Shown here piece after piece: positions 35,139-46,261 of a DNA stretch of 64,000 bases. Positions within the stretch are counted from its first letter, which is position 1. Every line of letters starts with the position of its first letter. The stretch spans positions 33,913,948 through 33,977,947 of the forward strand of contig CM044326.1 of assembly GCA_024291935.2 (NCBI GenBank), read 5' to 3'. The notes beneath the pieces are model-generated. The model saw nothing but the letters and a program-made list of their open reading frames with translations, searched no databases and had not been told where the DNA came from. Made by a program: the position numbers and the translations under genes. The stretch comes from Okapia johnstoni. Lineage: Eukaryota; Chordata; Mammalia; Artiodactyla; Giraffidae.

Positions 35139-36899
35139 ACTGTGCAAAACCTTATGCATCTTTTCTGCAAATCTCATGAAACACCTGTGTCTTTAAAAAA
35201 TGATCAGAACCTCAATAAAGCTGGGAACAAACGACCAGGACGCCAAGGTGCAGGGAAATTAACAGGATGGCACCGCTCAGGCCCTCTCACTCCACGTTCT
35301 GTAAACAATGACTGTGCATGTGCGTCACAGGTACGCGCTGGCCACAGGCTGCTTTTGCTCTGGTTAAGTATTAATAAGCTTCACCTGGAAAAGCCCTGAA
35401 GGATCGTGTGCGGTTATGTTACGTCTGCTGTGCCAGCTAGGAGAGAAGAAATGTGTCTGTAGTTCCTACGGCTCCTCACATTTTCTTCCGGCCTCTCAGC
35501 TTGCACCCTGCCTCTCACAGGTTCAGGGAACAGCGCTCAGTGAGACACAGCGACACAATCGGTGCTGTGAGCAGGGCCAGCAATACACAAGGACAGTGCT
35601 CTCTGCGCGTGACTTTCCCTCCATTTCCTGATGTGCATGAGCAGTGTTCCCATGGTGCAACCCACGCTGTGAAAGTACAAACACGAGATCCCTGAAAACC
35701 TTAACAAAATGTTTTTCTGGAGAGCAGCAGTTCTCAAAGTGTGGCCCACGGTCCCTGAGGGTCCCCTAGGACCTCTCAAGGTCAAAGTCATTTTTATTAT
35801 AATATGAGGTTTTATCTGCCTTCCTCACGGAGCAGTGGTTCATACTATTGGTGGGTAGAGCTCCTGAAAGCTTGGGGTGGAGGGGACCTCAAGGCGAGCA
35901 GGGCACCAAATTCCAGGAGTTGTCATGGTGTCCTCGGCCATTGGGCACGTGCAGCAAAGACGTGAATTTCACTTCAGAAGGTCTTTGATGCAGGAAAATG
36001 ACAATCCCAACAAATCTTGACCTTGGGGACACGTGTCTTTGTATTCTGTGATGAAAAACTGGCCCTCCACACGGCTCTCTGGCTGAGGCTGAAGTCTTGT
36101 GGCTCTTTTGAGGAGGAGCACCTGGACAACTGTATGAGCTGGGAGCCGAAGTTTTTTACCCACAAAATACATTTTTACTTGAAATACTAGAATTATTCAA
36201 ACTTGGGTATTTGGCAGGCATTTTCTCAGAAGGAATAAAGCGTATCTGTCACTTCAAGAAAACTAAGTGAGGGTATTTGTTGCTGATAATAAGACTTGAT
36301 CTTCAAGTTCACAAGTAAAAATCAGAATCTGAAAACCTGTATCCACTCCTGTGAACCTGACATTCCCAACAGCTCAAGACCTTTCTCATCAGAATGATGG
36401 AGATATTAACAAAGGTGCTGGTTTTGCTTTATATTATATAATTAAATGTATCAACATTTGGAAGATCTGCATCACTTGGTACATCAATATTTTCTAAGTG
36501 ACCAACACACAAAATTACAGAATTACAAAATCACACAAAATGAGTCAAGGAGTCCTTCAAAGTGCAAGACAGACCAATGGATTTCATTGTAACAGAGCAA
36601 CAAAAATTCATCCATATGCTTTCAGATTCCATGTTGTAACCAACCTTTAAAGAAACTACCATTAGTCAATTTGGGGATGTGATTAAAGAAGAACATAACA
36701 CAATTCTCTGGAAGGGCTGTTAAAACACTCCTAATTTCCCACCACACGTCTGTGTGAGGCCACATTTTCTTGATATACCCCAACCAAAACAATCTATTAT
36801 GACAGACTGAATGCAGAATCCAGCTGTCTTCTATTAAGGCAGATATAGATTTGCAAAAATGTAAAGTGATGCTAGTCTTGAAAGTAGAAGTAGTTTTCT

Positions 36900-37020
36900 G
36901 GGGTTTTTTTCTGCCACATTGCAAGGTATGTGGGGATCTTAGCTTCCCAACCAGAGATCAAACCCAGGCCTCCGACATGGAAGCAAGGAGTCTTAACCAC
37001 TAGACCACCTGGCAAGTCCC
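36900..37020 (-). mobile_element. CHR-1 SINE
   Basis: 'ggggtttttttctgccacat' to 'ccactagaccacctggcaag', antisense CHR-1, inside the hAT-like element. Confidence 0.82.
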
Positions 37021-37143
37021 ATATTCCATGTTTTGTTTTTGACCTCGCCTTGCAGTTTGTGAGATCTTCCAACCAGGGACTGGATCTGGGCCCTCGGTAT
37101 TGAGAGCCTGGAATCCTAACCACGGGATCACTAGGGAATTCTC
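37021..37143 (-). mobile_element. CHR-1 SINE, older copy
   Basis: 'ccaaccagggactggatctg' to 'gggatcactagggaattctc', a more diverged antisense CHR-1 directly next to the previous one. Confidence 0.7.
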
Positions 37144-37908
37144 AGTAGTATTTATTTTCACAAAAATATACAAAAACTTAACCCATAAAAACACCACCTC
37201 TCTGGAGTCCTCTTTTTAAGAGGTATAGTGCAAAGGGGTCCCGGGACCAAAAGTTTGAGAACTACTGTGCAGAATATTCGTGATAGACAGGTCAGTTTCC
37301 AATCACAGGGACTCAGAGCTGCCCGGCCAGTAATCGCTGGGTTTCTGGAGGCACTAGGAATAATGGCTACAAAACGAAGATGGCGATGAAAGGCCCGCAT
37401 CACCAAGGAGCGCATCCCAACCCGGCAGACGTTCGACCAAACAAGCACAGGCAGGCTTAAAGCCACCCATGCAACAGAGGCGGACCCTCAGCGTGAGGCA
37501 GGGCTCCGCTGGGCATCCCCTGGTCCCAGACCCCTGGGAGCATGGGATTCTTATCTACTGACTGAAGATCAGAATGTGAGGCTTAGGGCTCTGTCCAGAG
37601 GCTTACATAGCAAATACAGGGGTGGAGCTGGGCTCCCTGCTGCCACCACACCTGCTCCTCCACCACCGCTCTCCCACAACCAATGTTTGGCTGCAGCGAG
37701 CTCACCGCCCACTAGACATGTTGACCGCTGTCCACAGAGTGGACCGAGACTGCTGCCTGCCATATCAGTATACAAAGGAGGTTGCAGCCATCAGCCACAG
37801 GGCTGTCCCCTCCCCGACCCCAGGGCGCACCCTCACAGAACTGAGGGTGGAGATACACAGGCTACCCTGCATCAAGCCATCAGCCACTGTGGGCTGCCTT
37901 CAACAGGT

Positions 37909-38262
37909 GGCTGAGGGGGTTCAGGATGGAAAAGCATGGGACACTGGCCCTAGACAGTTAAGATGCAAATCAAAGGAATGTAATTTCAATAAGCCCAGAC
38001 TCTTGCATCTTCCCACACATAGAAAAGTGCTAAATTCATTAACTTGAGATTTTTTTCTTCTTTAATTAGCACACTTTTTGATGTTCAACAACCAGGTTTG
38101 TTTTTTCAAAGCTCCTGTAGATCCTGGTTCCTCCCCCACCTCTTTGGAAGGACCCCTCAGAGTTATCTGAGACTGTCTCCCAGGCTTAAGTCCTCAGCAA
38201 GTCCACTGAATAAAAATTCTCAACTTTTAGGTTGTGCTTTTTTTTTTTTAGTTGACAATAGT
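37909..38262 (+). mobile_element. Possible solitary LTR of an old endogenous retrovirus
   Basis: The stretch begins TG ('tggctgagggggttcagg'), carries 'ctgagactgtctcccaggct', an AATAAA signal at about 38208 and ends near a CA. This is the layout of a ruminant LTR. No viral coding sequence was recognised beside it. Boundaries and family are uncertain. Confidence 0.4.
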
Positions 38263-38492
38263 CATGACTTTGAAATGTTTCATATCCTCCTCTACAAACT
38301 GTCAAGGAATAAGGCTTGGTAGTGGCTTCTTTTCTAAGTGGTAGCAACAGACAACAGGAGAATGAGAAAAGTGTATGTCTGAGTAGAAACAAAGGCCAAT
38401 TCTTAACACACAGAAGTAGAAGCTTATAAAGCATCAGGAAAGCCCTTGAAAGAAAATGTTACAAACAACAACTGAGAATAGAAAGGGACAAC

Positions 38493-38612
38493 AGGGAGTT
38501 TTCTGGTGGTCTAGAGGTTAGGATTCCAGGCTTTCACTCACGAGGCCTTTGTTCAATCCCTGGTTGGGGAACTGAGATCCCACCAGCTGACCGGCGCAGC
38601 CAGAAGAAATGG
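38493..38612 (+). mobile_element. CHR-1 SINE
   Basis: 'gggagttttctggtggtcta' to 'ccggcgcagccagaag', sense CHR-1, ending 81 bases from exon 4. Confidence 0.82.
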
Positions 38613-38692
38613 GACAAGGATCAAGAATACAGACTGACCAGCGATGATTCCTCCAAGTGTCAGACCAACAACACTTCTGAAAATGATTTTAC

Positions 38693-38824
38693 CTGATCTA
38701 GATCCAGAGAAGAATAGACGATTTTCCCTTTATCATCTCCAGAGAACAGTTTCATCCCATTGGGGCTCCAAGCCAGAGCTGTGATGCTACTTTTGTGAAT
38801 GCCAGTGACGTCAAACCTCCGAAG
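38693..38824 (-). CDS. TECPR2: TECPR2 exon 4: residues 117-160
   Basis: This 132-base phase-0 exon encodes LRRFDVTGIHKSS, then ALAWSPNGMKLFSGDD and KIVYSSLDLDQ, a canonical WD40 blade with an SGDDKG turn. The acceptor is TTCCTAG and the donor is CAG followed by GTAAAA. Confidence 0.95.
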
Positions 38825-39222
38825 CTAGGAATAAACGGTAAAAATACACACAAGAAAAAGGAAAGGAGCTGTGAGCTGTGAGACGGAGCTGTGTGGGCAA
38901 GGTGGCACTCACTCCCTCCTGTTTTGTGGAGGAACTGGTGTTCCCAAGCTGTTTTTCCATGCAAAACCCTGCAAAAGGATCCATCTGTCTATTTACCTTG
39001 AAAACTGATGGAGAGGAGCCAGAGACTATTAAGCAATTTAAATTACCCATATGTGCTTTTCACCAAGTGTCCCATCGGCAACAAAAACGTTATCTGACGA
39101 TGAAGAGCACAGAGTTAGGCTTTTCAGAACAAATATTTTCTCGGCAGATGAGGACTTCTCATTTTAAAGGACTTGAGGAATTTGCCAAGCAATTAAGAAA
39201 TGCTAAAATGGTTGGCACTTAC
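38825..39222 (-). other. TECPR2 intron 3
   Basis: It is 398 bases long, without repeats or other genes that I can see. Confidence 0.87.
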
Positions 39223-39351
39223 CTGTTTATTTCTCCCTGGCAACGAGGATACAAGCTGAAAAACTGCCACCCTCCCAGAGGCTGTGCCTGCAGCCACCAG
39301 GTCATCGAAGCAACTCAGCAACTTCACCACCGTGATGGACTCCGTTTTCCC
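39223..39351 (-). CDS. TECPR2: TECPR2 exon 3: residues 74-116
   Basis: This 129-base phase-0 exon encodes GKTESITVVKLL through SSLPGRNKQ, a WD40-type blade with ASGRVAVFQLVSS. The acceptor is CTCTTTCAG before GGGAAA, and the donor is CAG followed by GTAAGT, a near-consensus site. Upstream lies the 15.9-kb intron 2; the next exon is only 398 bases downstream. Confidence 0.95.
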
Positions 39352-40936
39352 CTGAAAGAGCAAATATCTAAAATCAAATGGGCCTGTCACTGGGCCAGCT
39401 TTCAAACTGTGAAACAGTACCTACCAGTGGAATGGAAAACCTCACTGCACAGCAGCCTATACATATTCCTGATTGAAAATGTATATAGTTCAGAAAGATA
39501 ATTAAATCTTTTTCTTTCCAGGTTTTTTATTTTTGAAATGACAAAGTGTGAACCACTGAGTTCTTCTCAAGAGTTCTAAGGAGCTTGGACAAGAGAGATT
39601 GTTCCCCCCGAAACCGGACTCTGGAGTCAGAAAAGCTGTCCCACTCCCAAGCTCTGCTTCCTTCTCTCTCAGCGTGGACAGGATGCCCACCAACTGTCGT
39701 CCATGGTGTGTACCTGCCACACAGGCGTGCTGGAGGATCAATGAGACGATACCCCTGAGAGTGTTTCATAAACCGATTCCTGGTGTGTCTGGATTCTTAG
39801 ATCAATAATCATATTAAATAACATTAACTCAGGCTTAATACATTGGTTTAGTAAAAAGCACACGTCAAGCACTGAATACAGATCTTTAGGCCTTCAGTGC
39901 ACCTGAATAATCGTCTTTTATTTTGAAACCACTCATTCAGAAAAATTACACAACCATTTCCACCTTGCTAAGACATATGGCAAGATGTTCAACAAGCCGT
40001 TTTGAACCTTGATGCAGTAATTCACATGGCAATCAAGCTGTCAAACCCGAGAGCTCCCCCGGCGTTCAGGATACTGAGTCAGCGGCTGGGGTAACACACA
40101 GCAGGGCACGGGCCCCGCCTCTCAGAGCGGAGCTGCAGCAGCGAGCTGTGCACAGAGAGCCACCCCAGCGAGCGGAGGTGGACACGGCAGAGCTCACTCT
40201 CACGCCCCACGCACAGGCTGTGAACATGCCTGTGCCAGAGCATGACACGGGGCCAGGGGGCCAGATCTCAAACGACAGGAAGGAAAAGCGGACCCTTGAA
40301 GACACCTGCTTTGGCAGGTGTTCCAGTGTGCAGTCTCACTGGGACGCCCTCGGGAACAGGCTGGAAGGAGGAGGGCGGGGGCCCAGGCAGGAGGACCAGC
40401 TGGGAGCTTTCTGCGCTAGTTCAGGCAGAGGGAGTTTGCGCCCAGTCAACAGACATGGCCAACTCAACAGGCGCCAGGGTGGTGAACCCTGGGGAGGAAA
40501 GATGAGTGTGAGGCCTGGTCAGGATGACGGCAGCGGCGAGGGACAGCGCAGTGAGGACAGCGCCTCTCGGCAGCACGCGTCCTGCGCCAGGCCACCTGGC
40601 CGGCCCTGCACAGGCGTTACCTCCTGGGATCCTCAGACCACCAAGAGCACAGGAGCTGGAGCTATCCTCATGATACCAAGGCTGTGAGACTGGTCTCAGG
40701 TCACACAGCCCGGGAGAACCGAGTCAGGACTCTGCCTGAGTGTGACTCTGCAGAGCCAGGCGCTGCTCTGCCTCAGGGCTCTAGCAGACGCGCACGGCCG
40801 TGGACATGGGAGGCAGGGCTGGCCAAGGAGAAGGAGGACGGTGAGCGGAGGGCAGGGACTGTGGGACGGCTCCACCTCCGCTCGCAGGCAAGAAATGGAC
40901 ACAACACGCCTTAGATGGGCATCATCTGACACGCCA

Positions 40937-41057
40937 GCGGGGCCTCCCTGGTAGTCTGGTGGTTAAGACTGCACTTCCACTGCAGGGCGTGCAGGTCTGA
41001 TCCTTGTTTGGGGAACTAAGATCTTGCATGTTGCATGGAGTGGCCAAAAAAAAAAAG
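40937..41057 (+). mobile_element. CHR-1 SINE
   Basis: 'ggggcctccctggtagtctg' to 'gagtggcc' followed by an A11 tail. Confidence 0.83.
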
Positions 41058-42199
41058 GATATTTTTTCTGGGACTCTGTAATTATAAAAACTGCTACTCC
41101 ATCAGGAATCAAAATTGCTTATTGGAGATCTTGCCATGTCATAGCACAAAATCAAAACAGCTGTGTAATTTTTCTGAATGAATGGCTTCAAAATAAAAAT
41201 CATTGCGCAGATGGGCTGGAAACTGCAATGCTTGTAAACATGCTTTTAATAAACCAATGTACCAAGCTTGACTTAACATTCTTTAATGTGATTACTAATA
41301 ATGTCATCATTCCTGACATAAGAACCAAAACATCCAAAGAATCAGACTATCATACCCAACTATACTTCAGATAGAAACAAAACTATGAAGTTTTAACTTC
41401 TGACAGGATAGTACTCTAGCTGTTCTGAAAAACATTCCCCTCCAAACACCTAGAAATGCTGAATAAGATACATAAAACACTTTTTAAACGCGCAGCGGGC
41501 CTCTAATAAAGTAAAGAAGATCTATAAGAGCTGAAACCAGAGAGTCCTGTCAAACCAGAACAGAAGCCAGCCCTTAAGCCATAGGCTACCCAGTGATCTG
41601 GCCAACACCCAGACCTGGGGTCTTCTCAGTGAGCAGGGTTAAGGAGGACAAGGCTTCGGGCCAGATGAGCTGGAGAGCTGGACCTGACCTCCCCATAAAG
41701 CCAGAACCTGTGAAGAGCTAACGCTCAGTGAGAGTGTAAACTAGGGAAAAATCAATTTGCTGGCAAACGGAGCTGACAAGGAACTCAGTCTTCTATCTCA
41801 GGCACTGACTGAAGTGAATAAAAAGAATGGTTCCTAAGGATCTGTAATCACAAACCTGACCCATCCAGCACCGGGGTTTGAAGTTACTCTCCCTTCCCAC
41901 TCAAAAGAAGCTCCATGCAGGCAGTTCATCTGACATGCTTCCTTGTCTGTAACACTTCAAGGGGCCTGGCAGAGTGACTATAAACCCCACCTCTGGGGAC
42001 TCAGTCTCAGCCCAGGCCCCCTCAGGATTCACACGTGTTAGAATCAGTCACACAGCTCACAATTAGAGATGACCACAGGGAAACAGGCCCATGAAGAGGA
42101 CTCAACTGAAAAAGCACTAACAGAATTGGACAACTCCTCACCCCAACGCAAGTAATTTCATGTAGACTGAAAAGAACCAGAACCGTAATGGAAATATGC

Positions 42200-42412
42200 T
42201 TAAGGGGAAGGATAAGTTGGAAATTTGGGATTAGCAGATATATGCTACTACATATAAAATAAAAAACAATGACCTACTGTACAGCACAGGGAACTATATT
42301 CAGTATCTTGTAATAACCTACAGTGAAAAAGAATCTGAAAAAGAGTATGTAACTGAATCACTTTGCTATACACATGAAACATGATAAATCAACTATACTT
42401 CAATAACAAAAA
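42200..42412 (+). mobile_element. L1 LINE 3' end
   Basis: 'tactgtacagcacagggaac' ... 'tgaatcactttgctatacac' ... 'caactatacttcaataac' then an A tail is a typical L1 3'UTR. Confidence 0.82.
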
Positions 42413-43060
42413 AGGCTTTAAAATTTTCAAGGAATATAAAGGAAATTGCAACATAAGAGCAAATCACTATCAGAAATAATATATATGAAAAAGAATCAAA
42501 AGAATTTAAAATCTCAGTGGCAGATTAAAAAGCAGATTAGTCACAGCTAAAAGAAAAATCACTGAATTAGATGACAGATTTGTGCAGCAAAGATATTAAG
42601 AAAGAGAAGCTGAGAGTCACAGAGCATAGAATATGAAAGTCCAACCTACATCTACTTGGGATTCCAGAAGAAAAGAAAATAGGATAAGAGAAGGTAATGT
42701 CTTCAGAGATAAGGGCTAAAAATTATCCAAAACTAAGGAAAGGCCTGTATCCTCAGGAACACAAGCCTTGAACAAGATTCATGAAAAGAAATACACACAT
42801 ACATATCTTGTAATGAAACAATAAAGCCTCAAAAGCAATGAGGAGATATTCACATGTCAGAGAAAAGAGGCAAATAACTAAATATGAACAATAGAAATAA
42901 AGCAGCCAAGGACTGTCAGCATCAACACACACGTGGGTCACGGGAAGGACGTGGCCAGCTCTGACAGGCACAGGAGAGGGGAGTGCCGGCAAGGTTGCCG
43001 CCTTCAGGGTGCAGTCAGCTGCACATCAAGTATCTCGTGGCATGGTTATTTTTCATTTTT
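42413..43060 (+). mobile_element. Older L1 LINE fragment (ORF1-like region)
   Basis: 'ggattccagaagaaaagaaa' followed by 'ttatccaaaactaaggaaag' and later A-rich sequence resembles the end of L1 ORF1. The preceding 41380-42200 may be related but is not clear. Confidence 0.5.
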
Positions 43061-43232
43061 TAAAACAGTGAAATACGATCATAAATACAAAACTATATAC
43101 ATGACATCACCCTTACGGCAGAAAACAAAGAAGAACTAAAGAGCCTCTTGATGAAAGTGAAAAAGCAGAATAAAAAAGTTGGCTTAAAACTCAACATTCA
43201 AAAAACTAAGATCATGGCATTCGATCCCATCA

Positions 43233-46200
43233 GTTCAGTTCAGTTGTCGCTTAGTTGTGTCCGACTCTTTGCGACCCCATGGACTGCAGCATGCCAGGCT
43301 TCCCTGTCCATCACCAACTCCCAGAGTTTACTCAAACTCATGTTCATTGAGTCAGTGATGTCATCCAACCATCTCATCCTCTGTTGTCCCCTTCTCCTGC
43401 CTTCAATCTTTCCCAGCATCAGGGTCTTTTCCAATGAGTCAGTTCTTAACATCAGGTGACCAAAGTATTGGACTTTCAGCTTCAGCATCAGTCCTTCCAA
43501 TGAATATTCAGGACTGGTTTCCTTAAGAATGGACTAGCTGAATCTCCTTGCAGTCCAAGGGACTCAAGAGTCTTCTCCAACACCACAGTTGAAAAGCATC
43601 AATTCTTCGGCGCTCAGCTTTCTTTATGGTCCAACTCTCACATCCATACGTGACTACTGGAAAAACCACAGCCTTGACTAGACGGACATTTAATGTCTCT
43701 GCTTTTTAATATGCTGTCTAGGTTGGTCATAACTTTTCTTCCAAGGATCAAGCATCTTTTAATTTCATGGCTGCAGTCACCATCTGCAGTGATTCTGGAG
43801 CCCAAAAATATAAAGTCTGCCACTGTTTCCACTGTTTCCCCATCTATTTGCCATGAAGTGATGGGACTGGATGCCATTTTCTTAGTTTTCTGAATGTCGA
43901 GTTTTAGGTCAACTTTTTCACTCACCTTTTTCACTTTCATCAAGAGGCTCTTTAGTTCTTGTTAGCTTTCTGCCATAAGGGTGGTGTCATCTGCATATCT
44001 GAGGTTATTGATATTTCTCCCGCCAATCTTGATTCCAGCTTCTGCTTCATCCAGACCAGCGTTTCTCATGATGTACTCTGCATATAAGTTAAATAAGCAG
44101 GGTGACAATATACAGCCTTGACATACTCCTTTCCCTATTTGGAACCAGTTAGTTGTTTCACGTCCAGTTCTAACTGTTGCTTCCTGACCTGCATACAGGT
44201 TTCTCAAGAGGCAGGTCAAGTGGTCTGGTATGCCCATCTCTTTCAGAATTTTCCACAGTTTATTGTGATCCACAAAGTCAAAGGTTTTGGCATAGTCAAT
44301 AAAGCAGAAGTAGAGGTTTTTCTGGAACTCTCTTGGTTTTTTGATGATCCAATGGATGTTGGCAATTTGATCTCTGGTTCCTCTGCCTTTTCTAAAACGA
44401 GCTTGAACATCTGGAAGTTCACAGTTCACATATTGCTGAAGCCTGGCTTGGAGAATTTTGAGCATTACTTTACTAGCATGTGAGATGAGTGCAGTTGGGT
44501 GGTAGTTTGAACACTCTTTGGCATTGCCTTTCTTTGGAATTGGAATGAAAACTGACCTTTCCCAGTCCTGTGGCCACTGCTGAGTTTTCCAAATTTGTTG
44601 GCATATCGAGTGCAACACTTTCACAGCATCATCTTTTAGGATTTGAAATAGCTCAGCTGGAATTCCATCACCTCCACTAGCTTTGTTCGTAGTGATGCTT
44701 CCTAAGGCCCACTTGACTTCGCATTCCAGGATGTCTGGCTCTTGGTAAGTGATCACACCATCGTGATTATCTGGGTTGTGAAGACCTTTTTTGTATAGTT
44801 CTTCTGTGTATTCTTGCCACCTCTTCTTAATATCTTCTGCTTCTCTTAGGTCCATACCGTCTCTGTCCTTTATTGAGCCCATCTTTGCATGAAATGCTCC
44901 TTTGGTATCTCTAATTTTCTTGAAGAGATCTCTAGTCTTTCCCATTCTACTGTTTTCCTCTATTTCTTTGCAGTGATCACTGAGGAAGGCTTTCTTATCT
45001 CTCTTTGCTCTTCTTTGGAACTCTGCATTCAGATGGGAATATCTTTCCTTTTCTCCTTTGCCTTTCACTTCTCTTCTTTTCTCAGCTATTTGTAAGGCCT
45101 CCTCAGACAACCATTTTGCCTTTTTGCATTTCTTTTTATTGGGGATGGTCTTGATTCCTGCCTCCTGTACAATGTCACAAACCTCCATCCATAGTTCAGG
45201 CACTCTGTTTTTCAGATCTAACCTCTTGAATCTATTTCTCATTTCTACTGTATAATCGTAAGGGATTTGATTTAGGTCATACCTGAATGGTCTAGTGGTT
45301 TTCCCTACTTTCTTCAATTTAAGTCTGAATTTGACAATAAGGAGTTTATGATCTGAGCTACAGTCAGCTCCCAGTCTTGTTTTTGCTGACTGTATAGAGC
45401 TTCTCCATCTTCAGCTGCAAAGAATATAATCAATTCAATTGATTTCAGTATTGACCATCTTGGTGATGTCCATGTGTACAGTCTTCTCTTGTGTTGTTGG
45501 AAGAGGGTATTTGCTGTGACCAGTGCGTTCTCTTGGCAAAACTCTAAAATCTGCCTGTTACTCCAGGTATTTCTTGACTTCCTACTTTTGCATTCCAGTC
45601 CCCTATAATGAAAAGGACATCTTTTAGGGGGTATTAGTTCTAGAAGGCCTTGTAGGTCTTCATAGAACGGTTCAACTTCAACTTCTTCAGCATTACTGGT
45701 CAGGGCATAGACTTAGATTACCGTGATACTGAATGGTTTGCCTTGGAAAGGAACAGAGATTACTCTGTCATTTTTGAGATCGCATCCAAGTACTGCATTT
45801 CGGACTCTTGTTCACTATGACAGCTACTCCATTTCTTCTAAGGGATTCTTGCCCACAGTAGTAGATGTAATGGTCATCTGAGTTAAATTCACCCATTCCA
45901 GTACATTTTAGTTTGCTGATTCCTAAAATGTTGACATTCACTCTTGCCATCTCCTGTTTGACCACTTCCAATTTGCCTTGATTCATGGACTTAACATTCC
46001 AGGTTCCTGTGCAATATTGCTCTTTACAGCATCGGACTTTACTTCCATCACCAGTCCCATCCACAACTGGGTGTTGTTTTTGCTTTGGCTCCATCTCTTC
46101 ATTCTTTCTGGAGTTAGTTCTCCACTGATCTCCAGTAGCATATTGGGCACCTACCGACCTGGGGAGTTCATCTTTCAGTGTCCTATCTTTTTGCCTTTTC

Positions 46201-46261
46201 ATACTGTTCATGGGGTTTCCAAGGCAGGAATACTGAAGAGATTTGCCACTCCCTTCTCTAG
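43233..46261 (-). mobile_element. Nearly full-length BovB LINE (about 3.0 kb)
   Basis: This antisense BovB inserted in an older BovB, flanked by gatcccatca (43223-43232) and ggtcccatca (46262-46271). On its own sense it has a 5' leader and an endonuclease-type N-terminal frame (46211-45768, stopped). A 451-codon frame (45317-43962) covers most of the reverse transcriptase, with the FIDYAKTFDFVD motif A and an intact YADD box near its end. A 3' domain frame follows (43943-43638). Stops and frameshifts separate these, so it is not active as it stands. Confidence 0.92.
43962..45317 (-). pseudogene. BovB reverse transcriptase, partial open frame
   Basis: This 451-codon frame is the longest in the window and belongs to the BovB retrotransposon, not to a host gene. 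It spans the linker after the endonuclease and RT motifs through YADD (residues about 442-445). It ends at a TAA created just after the YADD region by an indel ('aaagctaacaag' where the family has a glutamate run). RT function would need the downstream part. Confidence 0.88.

Larger units (their letters stand above)
35725..37267. mobile_element. hAT-like DNA transposon fossil
   Basis: Terminal inverted repeats cagcagttctcaaa (35725-35738) and the complement of cagtagttctcaaa (37254-37267) agree at 13 of 14 bases. The 1.3-kb interior, minus two later CHR-1 copies, has the AT-rich character of an old mammalian hAT element and only short broken frames. Target duplications are too diverged to confirm. 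Confidence 0.6.
33655..38692 (-). other. TECPR2 intron 4
   Basis: It is 5.0 kb. It contains an old L1 piece, a Bov-tA, a hAT-like DNA transposon fossil carrying two CHR-1 copies, a possible LTR and one sense CHR-1. Stretches 33660-34720 and 35150-35720 hold nothing recognisable. Confidence 0.8.

Noticed and set aside
37622..38047. 141-codon plus-strand frame as a processed pseudogene
   Set aside because: It runs into the LTR-like sequence, resembles no known protein and has no poly(A) or target duplication.
43962..45317. 451-codon frame as a possible host gene
   Set aside because: It is the BovB reverse transcriptase inside a retrotransposon with target-site duplications and flanking BovB sequence.
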